In this document: in pieces, positions 1-8,335 of the stretch | Position numbering within the stretch: the stretch's first letter is position 1 | Layout: every line of letters starts with the position of its first letter | NCBI GenBank assembly: GCA_035761805.1 | Contig: DASTQL010000126.1 | Location: forward strand, 1 to 29,265 | Origin: DASTQL01 sp035761805 | Lineage (GTDB): Bacteria > Actinomycetota > Actinomycetes > Jiangellales > Jiangellaceae | Direction: 5' to 3' | DNA: 29,265 bases | Made by a program: the position numbers and the translations under genes | The notes under the pieces: model-generated | What the model was told of the DNA's origin: nothing | What the model saw: the letters and a program-made list of their open reading frames with translations, nothing else | Databases searched by the model: none

Positions 1-1436
1 GACAACGCGCCCAGCCCGGTGACCCCCAGCGCCTCCGCCTCCCGGAGCGTCCAGGTCACCAGGTCGTCGCGCAGCGGCCCGCCTCGACGGGGCCGGTGCC
101 ACCTCACGGCCTCGAGCACCGCGTCCGCCGCCGGCGCCGAACCGGCGGGCAGCTCGTCGAGGACCTCCAGCACCAGCCGGCGCACCTCCGGCGCCAGTGG
201 TCGGTCCAGGTCGCGCCCCAACGGCGCCACCGGCCGGTCCTTGTCGTCCCGCCCCCCGACCAGGCCCGCGACCCGGCTGGTGCCGAGCCAGGTCCGGGCG
301 AGCAACCGCCACCGCGCCGCGGTGCTCTCCCGCCGCCAGGCGTCGTACGACGGCGTGGGCAGCCAGACCTCGTCGATACCGCTACCCGGGGCGACCAGGC
401 CCGCCGCATACGCCAGGTCAGCGACGAGCGCCGCCTGGGCCTCGGGACAGTCCAGCAGGGGAGGGAGCCGGCGCAGGTCGCGCAACCCCAGGCCCCCCGT
501 ACGCAGGACCGGCGGCGGCTCCTCCGTCCACGCCTCCAGCAGGGTCTCCACCCGGCGCACGAGCTCGGCCGCGCCCGCGCCCGCGGTGCGGTCGACCAGG
601 GCCGGGTCGCGGACCGGCGCTGCCGGCGACGGCGGCCGGGCGTCCACCCGCTCGTACAGCCGTCCACCGCGCAGGTGCAGGCCGACCTCGTACGGGAGGA
701 GCACGGTCGTCTCGTCGACCGGCACCAGCAGACCGCGGGCCAGCAGGCGGTCGACGGGGGTACGAGCGGTGGCGAGGTCCACCTCACGACGCGCCGCCTC
801 GACCCGGCCGGTCGGTGGACCACCTGCGAGCGACGTGGCGGCTGCCCGGGCCTCGGGACCCGCCTCCCGGAGCAGGGTCTCCAGCCTCGCGGCGTCGGCC
901 AGCACATCGGCGACGCCCAGCACGTCGGTCACCGGGTCCCCGGACGGCTCCAGCCCCAGGTCCGCCGCGAGCCGGGCCAGCCGGAAGGGGCTCGAGGCGC
1001 CGAGCGCCTGGCGGGCCGGCGGGCCGAGCCCGGCCGGATGGGGACCGACCAGCTCACGGACGACCCGGACGAGCCGTAGCGACCGCTCGCCGCCGTAGAC
1101 GAGCCCCAGCGTCCGGAGGTGGTCGACGGCCCCGCGGACCTCCGCGGCACCCACTCCCAACACGGTGCGGACTCCCGTCAGGCCGACCGGTTCTGGCAGC
1201 ACGGCCAGGGCATCGACGACCTGGAGGGTGAAGCGGTCCAACCGGTCCAGGGCGCGGACGGCCGAGGCCCGGGTCGTCGCCCTGGCGGTCAGCTGGGCGA
1301 CGTCCACGGGGACCGGGGTGACCAGGTCGGGCCGGGCGCGCAGCAGTGCGACGAGCTCCTCGTCCGACCGGGCGCGCAGGTCGTCGGCGAGGCTGCGAGG
1401 GGCAGCGCTCGCCGGACGGGACCCACGCCTGGTCAT
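1..1436 (-). CDS. Helicase-associated domain protein (XPB/Ssl2 partner-like), C-terminus cut by window edge
   Basis: This is an open frame from ATG at 1436 to the left edge, 478 codons visible with no stop. The N-terminus (residues 20-75) reads as the RSDEELVALL...RPDL...VAQLTARA pattern followed by RALDRLDRF. That pattern is typical of actinobacterial proteins annotated 'helicase-associated domain' (Helicase_C_3), usually encoded beside an XPB-type DNA helicase. No Walker motifs are seen in the visible part, so it is a helicase accessory protein rather than the motor. The rest is Leu/Arg-rich and helical. The start is supported by a -10-like TACCGT (complement of 1444-1449) 7 nt upstream, with no Shine-Dalgarno sequence, so a leaderless mRNA is likely. 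It is divergent from the vapB-like gene. The XPB helicase expected downstream would lie outside the window. Confidence 0.82.
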   Translation of the reverse strand, partial: MTRRGSRPASAAPRSLADDLRARSDEELVALLRARPDLVTPVPVDVAQLTARATTRASAVRALDRLDRFTLQVVDALAVLPEPVGLTGVRTVLGVGAAEVRGAVDHLRTLGLVYGGERSLRLVRVVRELVGPHPAGLGPPARQALGASSPFRLARLAADLGLEPSGDPVTDVLGVADVLADAARLETLLREAGPEARAAATSLAGGPPTGRVEAARREVDLATARTPVDRLLARGLLVPVDETTVLLPYEVGLHLRGGRLYERVDARPPSPAAPVRDPALVDRTAGAGAAELVRRVETLLEAWTEEPPPVLRTGGLGLRDLRRLPPLLDCPEAQAALVADLAYAAGLVAPGSGIDEVWLPTPSYDAWRRESTAARWRLLARTWLGTSRVAGLVGGRDDKDRPVAPLGRDLDRPLAPEVRRLVLEVLDELPAGSAPAADAVLEAVRWHRPRRGGPLRDDLVTWTLREAEALGVTGLGAL

Positions 1437-1443
1437 CCGTACC

Positions 1444-1449
1444 ACGGTA
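1444..1449 (-). promoter_or_regulatory. -10 box of the helicase-associated gene (leaderless)
   Basis: On the minus strand this reads TACCGT and is separated from the ATG at 1436 by 7 nt. No Shine-Dalgarno sequence lies between. This fits a transcript beginning at or next to the start codon. Confidence 0.45.
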
Positions 1450-1501
1450 GTCGGCCCGGTCTCGGTGGGTCGCCTCCCTCCACCTCCATCGGTGCACCAG
1501 A

Positions 1502-1518
1502 GTGCTACCATGTAGCAC
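1502..1518. promoter_or_regulatory. Palindromic operator of the vapBC-like pair, overlapping its -10 box
   Basis: GTGCTAC-CAT-GTAGCAC is a perfect 7-bp inverted repeat with a 3-nt centre, ending directly at the ATG at 1519. TACCAT inside it (1506-1511) sits 7 nt before the start and looks like a -10 hexamer. Type II antitoxins usually autoregulate through such palindromes, so I infer an antitoxin-toxin operator that blocks the promoter and a leaderless start together. Confidence 0.75.
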
Positions 1519-1782
1519 ATGGCGCGGATCGGGATCCGGGAACTCCGTCAGCACGCCAGCCGGTGGGTGGCCCGGGCGGCGGCCGGTGAGACGATCGAGA
1601 TCACCGACCGTGGCCGCCTCGTGGCCGCCTTGGGTCCGCCGCCGCGGGGGAACCGCTACGAACGCCTGGTGGGCACCGGCGAGATCCGGCCACCAGAGGC
1701 CGTCCTGCCGGGCTCCCCGCCCCCCGAGGCCGCCGAGCCCCTGACGCCTCACCTCGAGGCGGAGCGCGAGGATCGGGTCTGA
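1519..1782 (+). CDS. vapB: Type II antitoxin, Phd/YefM (VapB) family
   Basis: The product is 87 aa. Residues 3-40 (IGIRELRQHASRW...GETIEITDRGRLVAALGP) carry the Phd/YefM fold signature: a DNA-binding N-terminal alpha/beta domain that binds its own operator. The C-terminal half is rich in Pro and Glu and would be the disordered arm that wraps and inhibits the toxin. ATG 1519 abuts the palindromic operator, and there is no ribosome-binding site, so the mRNA is probably leaderless. It ends 1 nt before the PIN toxin start, the usual antitoxin-first order. The combination of a Phd-fold antitoxin with a PIN toxin is common in actinobacteria. Confidence 0.9.
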   Translation: MARIGIRELRQHASRWVARAAAGETIEITDRGRLVAALGPPPRGNRYERLVGTGEIRPPEAVLPGSPPPEAAEPLTPHLEAEREDRV

Positions 1783-1783
1783 G

Positions 1784-2176
1784 GTGCTCTACCTCGACAC
1801 CTCGGCGCTGGTGAAGCTGGTGGTCCGGGAGCCGGAGTCGGCAGCCCTGATCGGACTGCTGACCACGAACGCCGGACCACACGTCTCCAGTGCACTCGCC
1901 CGAACCGAGCTCGCGCGGGCGATCCGTCGGCACGGTGACCCGGCAGCGGCCGGGCGGGCCCCCGAGGTGCTGGCCGGTATAGCCCTGATCAACCTGACCA
2001 CGGGCGTACTCGACGAAGCCGCGGTCCTGGAACCGCGCACATTGCGGACCCTCGACGCCCTCCACCTCGCCTGCGCCCTCCGGCTCGGTGGCGACCTGGA
2101 CGGCATGGTGGTCTACGACGTCCGACTGGCTGAGGCGGCCAGGACAAGAGGGCTGGACGTCCTGGCGCCAGCCTGA
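1784..2176 (+). CDS. vapC: PIN-domain ribonuclease toxin, VapC family
   Basis: The product is 130 aa, full length for VapC. The acidic residues of a PIN nuclease are all present: D5 in LYLDTSALVK, E42 in ARTELARAI, D91 in LDALHLA and D112 in VYDVRLAEAA. These coordinate Mg2+ or Mn2+ for endoribonuclease cleavage, in known VapCs usually of tRNA or rRNA; the target here is unknown. Translation starts at GTG 1784, one nucleotide after the antitoxin stop, which implies translational coupling and shared repression. The reading frame is undamaged, so the pair is probably functional. Confidence 0.92.
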   Translation: MLYLDTSALVKLVVREPESAALIGLLTTNAGPHVSSALARTELARAIRRHGDPAAAGRAPEVLAGIALINLTTGVLDEAAVLEPRTLRTLDALHLACALRLGGDLDGMVVYDVRLAEAARTRGLDVLAPA

Positions 2177-2195
2177 GAACCAGAGGTGACGCGTC

Positions 2196-2363
2196 ATGAC
2201 ATCGACCTACCGGCTGGGCGGTCCCGCACCAGCGCCGTCGGAGCCGCGCCTTCGGGTCCGGGATGCCGTCGGACTGGCCACCCTGGTCTGGCCGGGCGGT
2301 GTCCTTGCGCCGGTCTACGGGCCGATGCTCCTCGCGTCCCGGGCCGCGCCGGGCCGGGGCTGA
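2196..2363 (+). CDS. Possible small protein of 55 aa between vapC and the ASCH gene
   Basis: ATG 2196 is preceded by AGAGGTG at a usable distance (about 2182-2188) and opens a 55-codon frame ending 5 nt before the GTG of the ASCH gene. Its middle (AVGLATLVWPGG and following) is hydrophobic. I recognise no family. Arrangement and ribosome-binding site favour a real translationally coupled small ORF. It could equally be the leader of the ASCH gene or the remnant of a longer gene. Confidence 0.35.
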   Translation: MTSTYRLGGPAPAPSEPRLRVRDAVGLATLVWPGGVLAPVYGPMLLASRAAPGRG

Positions 2364-2368
2364 CACCG

Positions 2369-2968
2369 GTGCTCTTCAACGCGGATGCGTGGCCCGGCCT
2401 CGCCGACGGGACGATCACGCGCACCTTCCGCCGGTGGCGTCGGGCGCAGGTCCGTGCGGGCGGGCGGTACCGGGTCGGCGGTCTGCTGCTGGAGGTGGAC
2501 GACGTCCGCCTCGTACGGGTGGGAGACCTGACCGACGAGGACGTCGCGGCGGCGGGGGAGCCGGACCTCGCGGCGCTGCACCGACGCCTGACGGGTCGGG
2601 CCGACCCGCTGACCGGAGACGACCAGGTCTGGCGGGTCGATCTGCGCTGCGTCGGACCCGACGACCGGATCGCGCTGCGGCAGGTCGAGGACCTGGGCTC
2701 CGAGGAGGTCCGCCGCTTGCGGGCGCGGCTGGATCGGCTGGACCGCGCCAGCTCGTACGGGCCGTGGACGCGCGCCGTCCTGCGTCAGGTAGCCGCGCGG
2801 CCGGGGGTCGTGAGCACCGAGCTGGCGGCGGAGGCCGGCCGCGAGCGGATGGCCTACAAGGCCGACGTGCGCAAGCTCAAGGCGCTGGGGCTGACCGAGA
2901 GCCTGCCCGTCGGCTACCGCCTCTCACCGCGAGGGGCGGCTCTGCTCTCGGCTCTGGACGAGGGCTGA
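2369..2968 (+). CDS. ASCH-domain protein with C-terminal winged-helix-like domain
   Basis: The product is 199 aa from GTG 2369. Residues 1-75 (LFNADAWPGLADGTITRTFRRW...VRAGGRYRVGGLLLEVDDV) match the ASCH/PUA-like beta-barrel pattern, in which a short stretch containing the TFR element and an Arg-rich loop lines an RNA- or nucleotide-binding groove. Residues about 125-195 (WTRAVLRQVAARPGVVSTELAAEAG...DVRKLKALGLTES...GYRLSPRGAALL) look like a winged-helix domain. The frame stays open upstream to 2186, but that stretch has no family similarity and overlaps the small ORF in another frame, so I place the start at 2369. ASCH proteins are inferred RNA-binding regulators, often found near toxin-antitoxin genes. 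The substrate is unknown. Confidence 0.72.
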   Translation: MLFNADAWPGLADGTITRTFRRWRRAQVRAGGRYRVGGLLLEVDDVRLVRVGDLTDEDVAAAGEPDLAALHRRLTGRADPLTGDDQVWRVDLRCVGPDDRIALRQVEDLGSEEVRRLRARLDRLDRASSYGPWTRAVLRQVAARPGVVSTELAAEAGRERMAYKADVRKLKALGLTESLPVGYRLSPRGAALLSALDEG

Positions 2969-2972
2969 GAGG

Positions 2973-3116
2973 TCACAGCTCCCGCAGGCGCTCGAGCAGC
3001 TCCGGACCACGCTGGGCGATGGCGTCGAGGGCGGCCATGTCGGCGGCGACGACCTCGGTGTCGACGACCTCGGTACCTGCTTCGGCGCCGGGGTCGCGCC
3101 GCGGGGCGGTGATCAT
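2973..3116 (-). CDS. Possible small protein of 47 aa
   Basis: This is a 47-codon frame from ATG 3116 to a stop 5 nt from the convergent end of the ASCH gene. The product is acidic in the middle with an amphipathic C-terminus (AALDAIAQRGPELLERL) that looks like a designed helix rather than shadow translation. A TAACTT hexamer (complement of 3125-3130) lies 8 nt upstream, matching the leaderless spacing of other genes here. I recognise no family, and it may not be translated. Confidence 0.4.
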   Translation of the reverse strand: MITAPRRDPGAEAGTEVVDTEVVAADMAALDAIAQRGPELLERLREL

Positions 3117-3331
3117 GGGGCGGAAAGTTACCGGACGGCACCGTGCTGAAACCTGGCGAGACATGCCAGATTTCGTCGTCGGGTGATGGGAAGACGGTGG
3201 ATGTCGCTCGCCGGGGGCCGGGACTGGCATGGGAGTCGGTGGCCGGCCGTCAGCCGGTCCGCTGCTGGACCGCGATGTCACAGTTCATCGTGACCCCTCG
3301 CTGCGCCACCAGCCGGGGACCATCTCCTGTT

Positions 3332-3376
3332 GCCCGGAGCTGCCGCCACTGTTCGCAGCAACCTCCACGCCGCTCG
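3332..3376. repeat. Degenerate direct repeat, copy A
   Basis: The copy begins CCCGGAGCTGCCGCCA and continues through GTTC and GCAGCAACCTCC. It matches copy B (3423-3468), 91 bp away, with a few 1-2 nt indels. On the minus strand it contains a frame reading GGCCEQWRQ, but no gene covers it. Confidence 0.6.
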
Positions 3377-3422
3377 GACCCGACCACGTCCCGCCGTCCC
3401 GGCTTGGGGCCGCGCCCGCGGT

Positions 3423-3468
3423 GGCCCGGAGCTTGCCGCCAGTTCTGGCAGCAACCTCCCAGCGGTTC
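3423..3468. repeat. Degenerate direct repeat, copy B, with a palindromic core
   Basis: This copy aligns with copy A. Its core (3434-3455) is a 22-bp dyad, TTGCCGCCAG-TT-CTGGCAGCAA, with 9 of 10 pairs matching. Copy A retains the dyad only weakly. It could be an operator, a hairpin or the end of a small mobile repeat; I cannot tell which. Confidence 0.55.
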
Positions 3469-3524
3469 GAGCGAGGGGCCCGTCCCAGCCGGTCGAGACG
3501 GGACCGACTGCCCGCCCTGAGTAG

Positions 3525-5590
3525 TCATGTCGCCCCGAGGGCCAGGAACGACCACGCCGTCGCCCGCGCGACCGAGGCGACCAGACCCGCCGTGCCCAGC
3601 TCGACCAGCGAGGAGGCCAGCCCCAGCAGCTCGTCGGCCCCCGTCGGCGCCGCCGCCCCGGACTCGCAGGCCGAGAGGACCAATCGGTGCGGCGGGCGCC
3701 GGAGCCCGTCGAGGTCGTAGACGGTCATCGGCCCGTCCGCCAGGTCCAGCGTCGAGAAGAGCGGGTTGTCCCCCCGGAAGATGCCGTGCGCCGCCACGTG
3801 GCCGAGCCAGGCGCCGTCGAGGGCCCGCAGCGTCGCGTCGCAGGTGACCGGGCATCGCCCCCCACGGCGCCGAGTGGAGCCGAGGCGGCGGCACCAGGAT
3901 CATCGGGTTGTCCCCGATCAGCCGCAGGACCGGTCCGAGCAAACGCGTCCTGCAGCGCGCCCAGGCCGGACTCCGCGCCGGCCAACAGCTGTGCCGCGAC
4001 GTCCAGGCTCCCGACCCGGGCAACCCCCCGTATGGCGAGGAGGGCGTAGTCGACCTCGTGCCGGACCCGGTCGGTGGTTCCCGCGATGACCCGCCGGACC
4101 CGGCCACCCGAGGCTACGACCGCGTGGACCTCGCCGGCGACCCCGACTACCGACACGAGGGCGGCGCCGCCGTCCCTCCCGGCGGCCGTTGGAGTCCTCG
4201 CCTTCCATCCGGGCCAGGGCGCGCAGGGCCGCCAGCTCGGCGAGGGCCTCCGGGTGCTGCGGAGGGCGCGGAGGCGGGGCGACCTGCAGCGTGGCCCGCC
4301 ACCGCTCGCTCCACCTCAGGAGTTCGCGTGCCGATCCGTCTGCCGCCGCCCGGCCAACCGCCAGCCGGGCGAGCTCCGCCCCCCGCACGGTGGCGCGAGC
4401 GCGCAGGTCACTGGATCCGAGGGTGAGGCGGTGCTGCTCGAGGACGGCCAGGCCGTGGTCGGCCGCGCGCAGCAGGCCGGTCCGGTCGTCGCGTTCCTGC
4501 GCCTGCAAGGCGACCGCGACCCAACCGGTGGCCCGACGGAGGGCCGAGCCGCGGCGCCGCGCCTCGGCGGCAGTGGCCAGGTGAGTGTCGGCGAGCTCGC
4601 GGTCCCCGCACTGAGCGCCAGGCGGCCGGTGAGCAGGTGCGCGTCCAGGGCGGCGGTGGAGTGCTCGGTGTCCAGGCGGCGGGACAGCTCGTCGCCGGCA
4701 CGCACAGCGCGTGCGGGGGAGCGGCCGGCCGCCACGGCGGCTCGAAACCGCAGGAAGTCCGCCTCGACCTCCGCCCGCGTGTTGCCGGCTCGGCCCCAGC
4801 GACGGGCCGCAGCCCGGGCGTGCCGAGTCGCCGCGGCATGGTCTCCAGCGTCCAGGGCGGCGCCCGCGGCGGCCGACTCCATGTAGGCGAGCCGGACGGC
4901 TGCGGTCGTCCGGTCGTGCTCCATCAGCTCGACAGCCCGCTCGCCGGCGGCCTGGGCGTCCGCCGTGAGGCCTGCCGAGAGGAGGATCAGGCACCGGTCG
5001 GCGTAGGCCTCCGGGATCTGGGCCTCCACCGCCTCGTACTCCTCGATCGCCTGCTCGATCTGCCGCAGCGCGCCGACGAGGTCTCCGGCTGCGTACGACA
5101 CCATCGCGAGTTGTGCCTGGTGATCGCGGCGTCGTAGGCCTGGTCGAGCCCGTCGAGCATGTCGGCCGCCCGCTCGAGGTCGGCGCGCGCCTTGTCCAGT
5201 CGGCCCAGCTCGACGTAGGAGTTGGCCCGATTGCCCACGGCTCGGGACCCAGAGTGTGTCCCCGGCCCGGTGCAGGATCCTGATCGCCCTGTTGCCGTCC
5301 TCGACCGCTCCCTCGTGGTCCCCGAGCAGCAGGCCCCGGATCGCCGCGCGCCGGACCAGGACACGGCCCCGGTCGACGCCCCGCGATCCAGCCAGTGTTT
5401 CGTCGAAGGCGGTCATCGCCGCCGCCGTGCGGCCGGCGTATGCCAGGACGGAGCCCAGGGTCGCCGACATGTCGGCCGTCCGGTCAAGCAGCTGGCGTCC
5501 CCCCCGCGCGAGCGCGAGCCCACGCCGCTGGTGGCGGCCGGCCTCCCGCATCCGCCCGACGTCGAGGAGCTCGCGCCCGGCCTCGTCCAC
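3525..5590 (-). pseudogene. Decayed TPR-CHAT protein (tandem paralogue of the intact gene at 5644-8283)
   Basis: Reading the minus strand from about 5590, segments similar to the intact neighbour appear in order but in changing frames, with at least six switches near 5250, 5115, 4620, 4190, 3945 and 3850. TPR-like segments (SATLGSVLAYAG, RGRVLVRRAAI, AYADRCLILLSAGL, ARELLRWSERWRATL) precede CHAT segments (LLGPVLRLIGDNPMILVPP, HVAAHGIFRGDNPLFSTL, RLVLSACESGAAAPTGADEL). The caspase-like His and Cys are still readable. Relative to the paralogue about 55 N-terminal residues are missing. Blocks of about 50 residues before the CHAT domain, about 58 residues between SAPWGAMPG and LDGAWLGHV, and about 41 residues near the C-terminus are also lost. 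It cannot make a single protein. It is best read as one member of an old tandem duplication that decayed. Raw sequence errors could not explain the block deletions. Confidence 0.88.
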
Positions 5591-5643
5591 AGTCGCTACG
5601 GGGGCGACTGCAGGGAGCGGGGTGTTCGCTGTCCGGCGAGCGG

Positions 5644-8283
5644 TCAGGCTGCGCCCAGCGCGAGGAACGAGTAGGCAGTGGCGCGCGCGACCGGGTCGTC
5701 ACCCGCCGCCTGACGCGCGTGCATGAGCGCCGTGGCGAGGTCGTCGCCCGCCCTCAGCCGTTCGTGGATCACGAGGCTGAAGGGAACCGTGGCCTCGTCG
5801 TTGACCTGCACGATGCTGGCGAGCAGGCCGGCCGTGCCCAGGCCGATGAGGGCACTGGAGAGACCGAGGAGCTCGTCGGCGCCCGTTGCCGCGCCGACTG
5901 CTGACTCGCAGACGGAGAGCACGAGCCGGTACGGCGCGCGCCGCAGCCGCTCGAGGTCGTAGACGGTGAGCGGCCCGTCGTCCAGCTCCAGCGCCGAGAA
6001 CATCGGGTTGTCCGTGCGGATGGTGCCGTGAGCCGCCACGTGGGCGAGCCAGGCGCCGTCGAGGGCCTTCATGGTGGCGTCGCAGGTGGCGGTGCCGTCG
6101 CCGAGGACGGTGGCGTTCTCGTACGCCTGGGCGAGTTCGGCGATCTCGGCGCCGGCGCTCTCCAAGCGAGGGCCGGTGACCAGGGCGACGCGGCGACCGC
6201 GGGGCCTGGTCGCCCGGCAGGACCGGAGCCAGGCGGATGCAGACGGGGAGACCGAGATCGGTCGGTCGCGGAAGGCCGGCAGGGCGTCCCAGGGAATGGA
6301 CTGGAGTTGCGCGGGCGGCACCATGACCACCGGTCCGTCGCCGAGTACTTGCACGGCCGGGCCGAGGAGGAGTTCCTGGAGCTGGGCGGCCTGGTCTTCC
6401 AGGGCAGCGGTCATCGCGGCGGCTGTTGCCTCGGTTCCCGTCGCCGCCGACCGGAGCACGAAGCGTGCGAACTCGGCGGTCTGGTCGATCTCGTCGCTGC
6501 TGCCGGCTCGGAAGCGGTGTACACGGCCGTTCCGAGCGACGACGACGTGGGCTACGCCGTCCACGCGGGCGATGGCGACGAGAGCGGTGCCGCCGCGGTC
6601 CAGGGTCGACAGGATGTCGTCGACCGACGCGGGACCTACGAGGGCACCGTCATCGCCGACGCGGCCGTGTGCCCGTCGCCGGATCCGCTCCTCCAGCCGC
6701 ACGCGTTCATGATCCAGCGACTCCGCCTCGACGGTGTCCGCCTCGGCGCTCAACGCGCGCATCGTGACAGCGCGTAACTCGGCCAGGTCCCGTGCATCAC
6801 GGGGGTCGCCGGCCACCACCAGCGGGGTGTCGAGTACGGTCGCCCGCCAGCGCTCCGTCCAACGCAGCAACTCTCTCGCCGACCCACCCCTGAGGACCTC
6901 GCGCACTGCCGTGGCGGCCAGGTTGCGGCCGTGGTCGGTGGCACGAGCTCGGAGCTCGGTCGAGCCAAGCGAGTGTCTATGCAGGTCCAAGAGGGCGAGG
7001 CCAGATGCACACGCACGCAACGTGCGACGTCGATCTCCCTCCAGCTGGGAAAGACGGGCGAGGGCCAGCCATGACAGGGCGCGCCGCAGGGCAGGTCCTC
7101 GTTGGCGGGGTGCGATCGCCTGCCGATACTGATCCCGCGCTGCCTTGTGCAGATTCAGTGACTCCGCCACTTCAGCGGCAAGGATGTGAGCCTCGATGGC
7201 ATCTGGCATTCGCTCCGAGTCGAGCAACTCACTCGTCTCGATGAGCCGGGTAAGCAGCGGACGTGTCGGCGCCCCGGACATGGTGCGTGCTCGCAGTCCG
7301 ACCAGCCGCGATCTCAGGGCTCCCCGTTTGTTACCACTGCTCCGGAAGGCTAGTTCGGCTCGTGAGGCGAGCGCCTTGGCGCGGTCGACGTCGTTTGCCG
7401 CCAACGCCGTCGTACTGGCCCGCAGCAAGGCTCGTGCTAGCCGCGCCTTGACCCGATGCTCCTTCCCCAACAGCTCGACGGCGCGTTCAGCAGCCGCGAG
7501 CGCCTCGGGAGCCAGCCCGGCGGTGAGGAGGGCGGCTGCCCTGTCGGTCGCCAGCTCGGGCAGCTCGACGTGGAGCCGGGAGTACTCGACCTCGGCCTCC
7601 TCGTAACGAGCCAATGCCTCGGGAAGGTGGCCGGCACGGAAGAGTGCGTCGCCCTCGCTCTGGAGCACCGCGGCGACCTCATAGTCCTGGCCCAAGTCGT
7701 CGTAAAGTCCACGGCAGCGTTGGTAGTCCCGCAGAGCGCGCGACACATCGCCGACGTCGAGATAGGCCGCGCCGCGATTCAGCAGCGCTCGCGCCAGCCA
7801 CAGAGGGTCGTCTCGGAGCAGCGCTTTGGCCGTCGTCAGGTCCTCGATCGACGCCCGTGGGGCTCCGAGCATCCAATGTGCAGCTCCGCGTCGGACCAGC
7901 ACGCGCCCTCGCGTCTTCGGGTCGGCCATCGACAGGGCCCGACCGAACTCGGTCATCGCGGCTTGCCGTCGTCCGGCGAAGGCGAGCGCCACTCCGAGCG
8001 TGGCTGACAGGTCGATGACTCTGTCACCTGCCTTCGCCTTGCGTGCCAGTCTCAGGCCGGCTCGCAGGTGCGTGATCGCTTCGGTGACATGTCCGGAGTC
8101 TCGCTTGACGATGGCGAGTGCCTGATGAGCGTAGGTGCCAGAGACAGCGTCGAGGTCCGGCTGCACCAACAGGGCTTGTGCCGCGGCCACGGCCTCCTGC
8201 GGCCGTGACATCGCCAGTCCGGGGAGGCTGTCTGGCAGGAGCGCACGTGCGTCCCCAAGGCCTGGGTTGCTCGCCAGATTCAC
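5644..8283 (-). CDS. TPR-CHAT protein (caspase-like protease), intact
   Basis: The product is 879 aa from GTG 8283. Residues about 30-470 form degenerate TPR-type helical repeats (AHQALAIVKRDSG, GRVLVRRGAAHWMLG, DPLWLARALLNRGAAYLDVGD, ARYEEAEVEYSRL). The C-terminal third is a CHAT domain, the clan CD protease fold of caspases and separase. It has H752 in HVAAHGTIRTDNPMF and C792 in RLVLSVCESAVG, followed by the usual TGADELLGL and LGTAGLLAS segments. No signal peptide or membrane segment is visible, so it is cytoplasmic. Known bacterial TPR-CHAT proteins act in immunity (for example as a caspase-like partner of the type III-E CRISPR effector, or activating gasdermins); the target here is unknown. 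The start is chosen because TAGCAT (complement of 8290-8295) lies 6 nt upstream. It is divergent from an S8 protease and precedes its decayed paralogue. Confidence 0.93.
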   Translation of the reverse strand: MNLASNPGLGDARALLPDSLPGLAMSRPQEAVAAAQALLVQPDLDAVSGTYAHQALAIVKRDSGHVTEAITHLRAGLRLARKAKAGDRVIDLSATLGVALAFAGRRQAAMTEFGRALSMADPKTRGRVLVRRGAAHWMLGAPRASIEDLTTAKALLRDDPLWLARALLNRGAAYLDVGDVSRALRDYQRCRGLYDDLGQDYEVAAVLQSEGDALFRAGHLPEALARYEEAEVEYSRLHVELPELATDRAAALLTAGLAPEALAAAERAVELLGKEHRVKARLARALLRASTTALAANDVDRAKALASRAELAFRSSGNKRGALRSRLVGLRARTMSGAPTRPLLTRLIETSELLDSERMPDAIEAHILAAEVAESLNLHKAARDQYRQAIAPRQRGPALRRALSWLALARLSQLEGDRRRTLRACASGLALLDLHRHSLGSTELRARATDHGRNLAATAVREVLRGGSARELLRWTERWRATVLDTPLVVAGDPRDARDLAELRAVTMRALSAEADTVEAESLDHERVRLEERIRRRAHGRVGDDGALVGPASVDDILSTLDRGGTALVAIARVDGVAHVVVARNGRVHRFRAGSSDEIDQTAEFARFVLRSAATGTEATAAAMTAALEDQAAQLQELLLGPAVQVLGDGPVVMVPPAQLQSIPWDALPAFRDRPISVSPSASAWLRSCRATRPRGRRVALVTGPRLESAGAEIAELAQAYENATVLGDGTATCDATMKALDGAWLAHVAAHGTIRTDNPMFSALELDDGPLTVYDLERLRRAPYRLVLSVCESAVGAATGADELLGLSSALIGLGTAGLLASIVQVNDEATVPFSLVIHERLRAGDDLATALMHARQAAGDDPVARATAYSFLALGAA

Positions 8284-8289
8284 CCGTCG

Positions 8290-8295
8290 ATGCTA
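8290..8295 (-). promoter_or_regulatory. -10 box of the intact CHAT gene (leaderless)
   Basis: On the minus strand this reads TAGCAT, 6 nt before GTG 8283. It lies in the 52-bp gap shared with the divergent S8 protease, so both genes probably share a control region. Confidence 0.5.
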
Positions 8296-8335
8296 GAACC
8301 GTGGCATCGGGATGGCGCTATTGAGGGGGCAGACC

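Larger units (their letters stand above)
3117..3524. other. Gene-poor stretch of about 400 nt between the small ORF and the CHAT remnant
   Basis: No ORF here has convincing protein character on either strand. The notable content is a pair of degenerate direct repeats (3332-3376 and 3423-3468), listed separately. The rest looks like non-coding or decayed sequence downstream of the CHAT pseudogene. Confidence 0.5.

Noticed and set aside
4316..5590. The 424-codon minus frame as a stand-alone gene
   Set aside because: Only parts of it match the CHAT paralogue. The similarity leaves the frame near 5250, returns near 5115 and leaves again near 4620, so it is part of a pseudogene.
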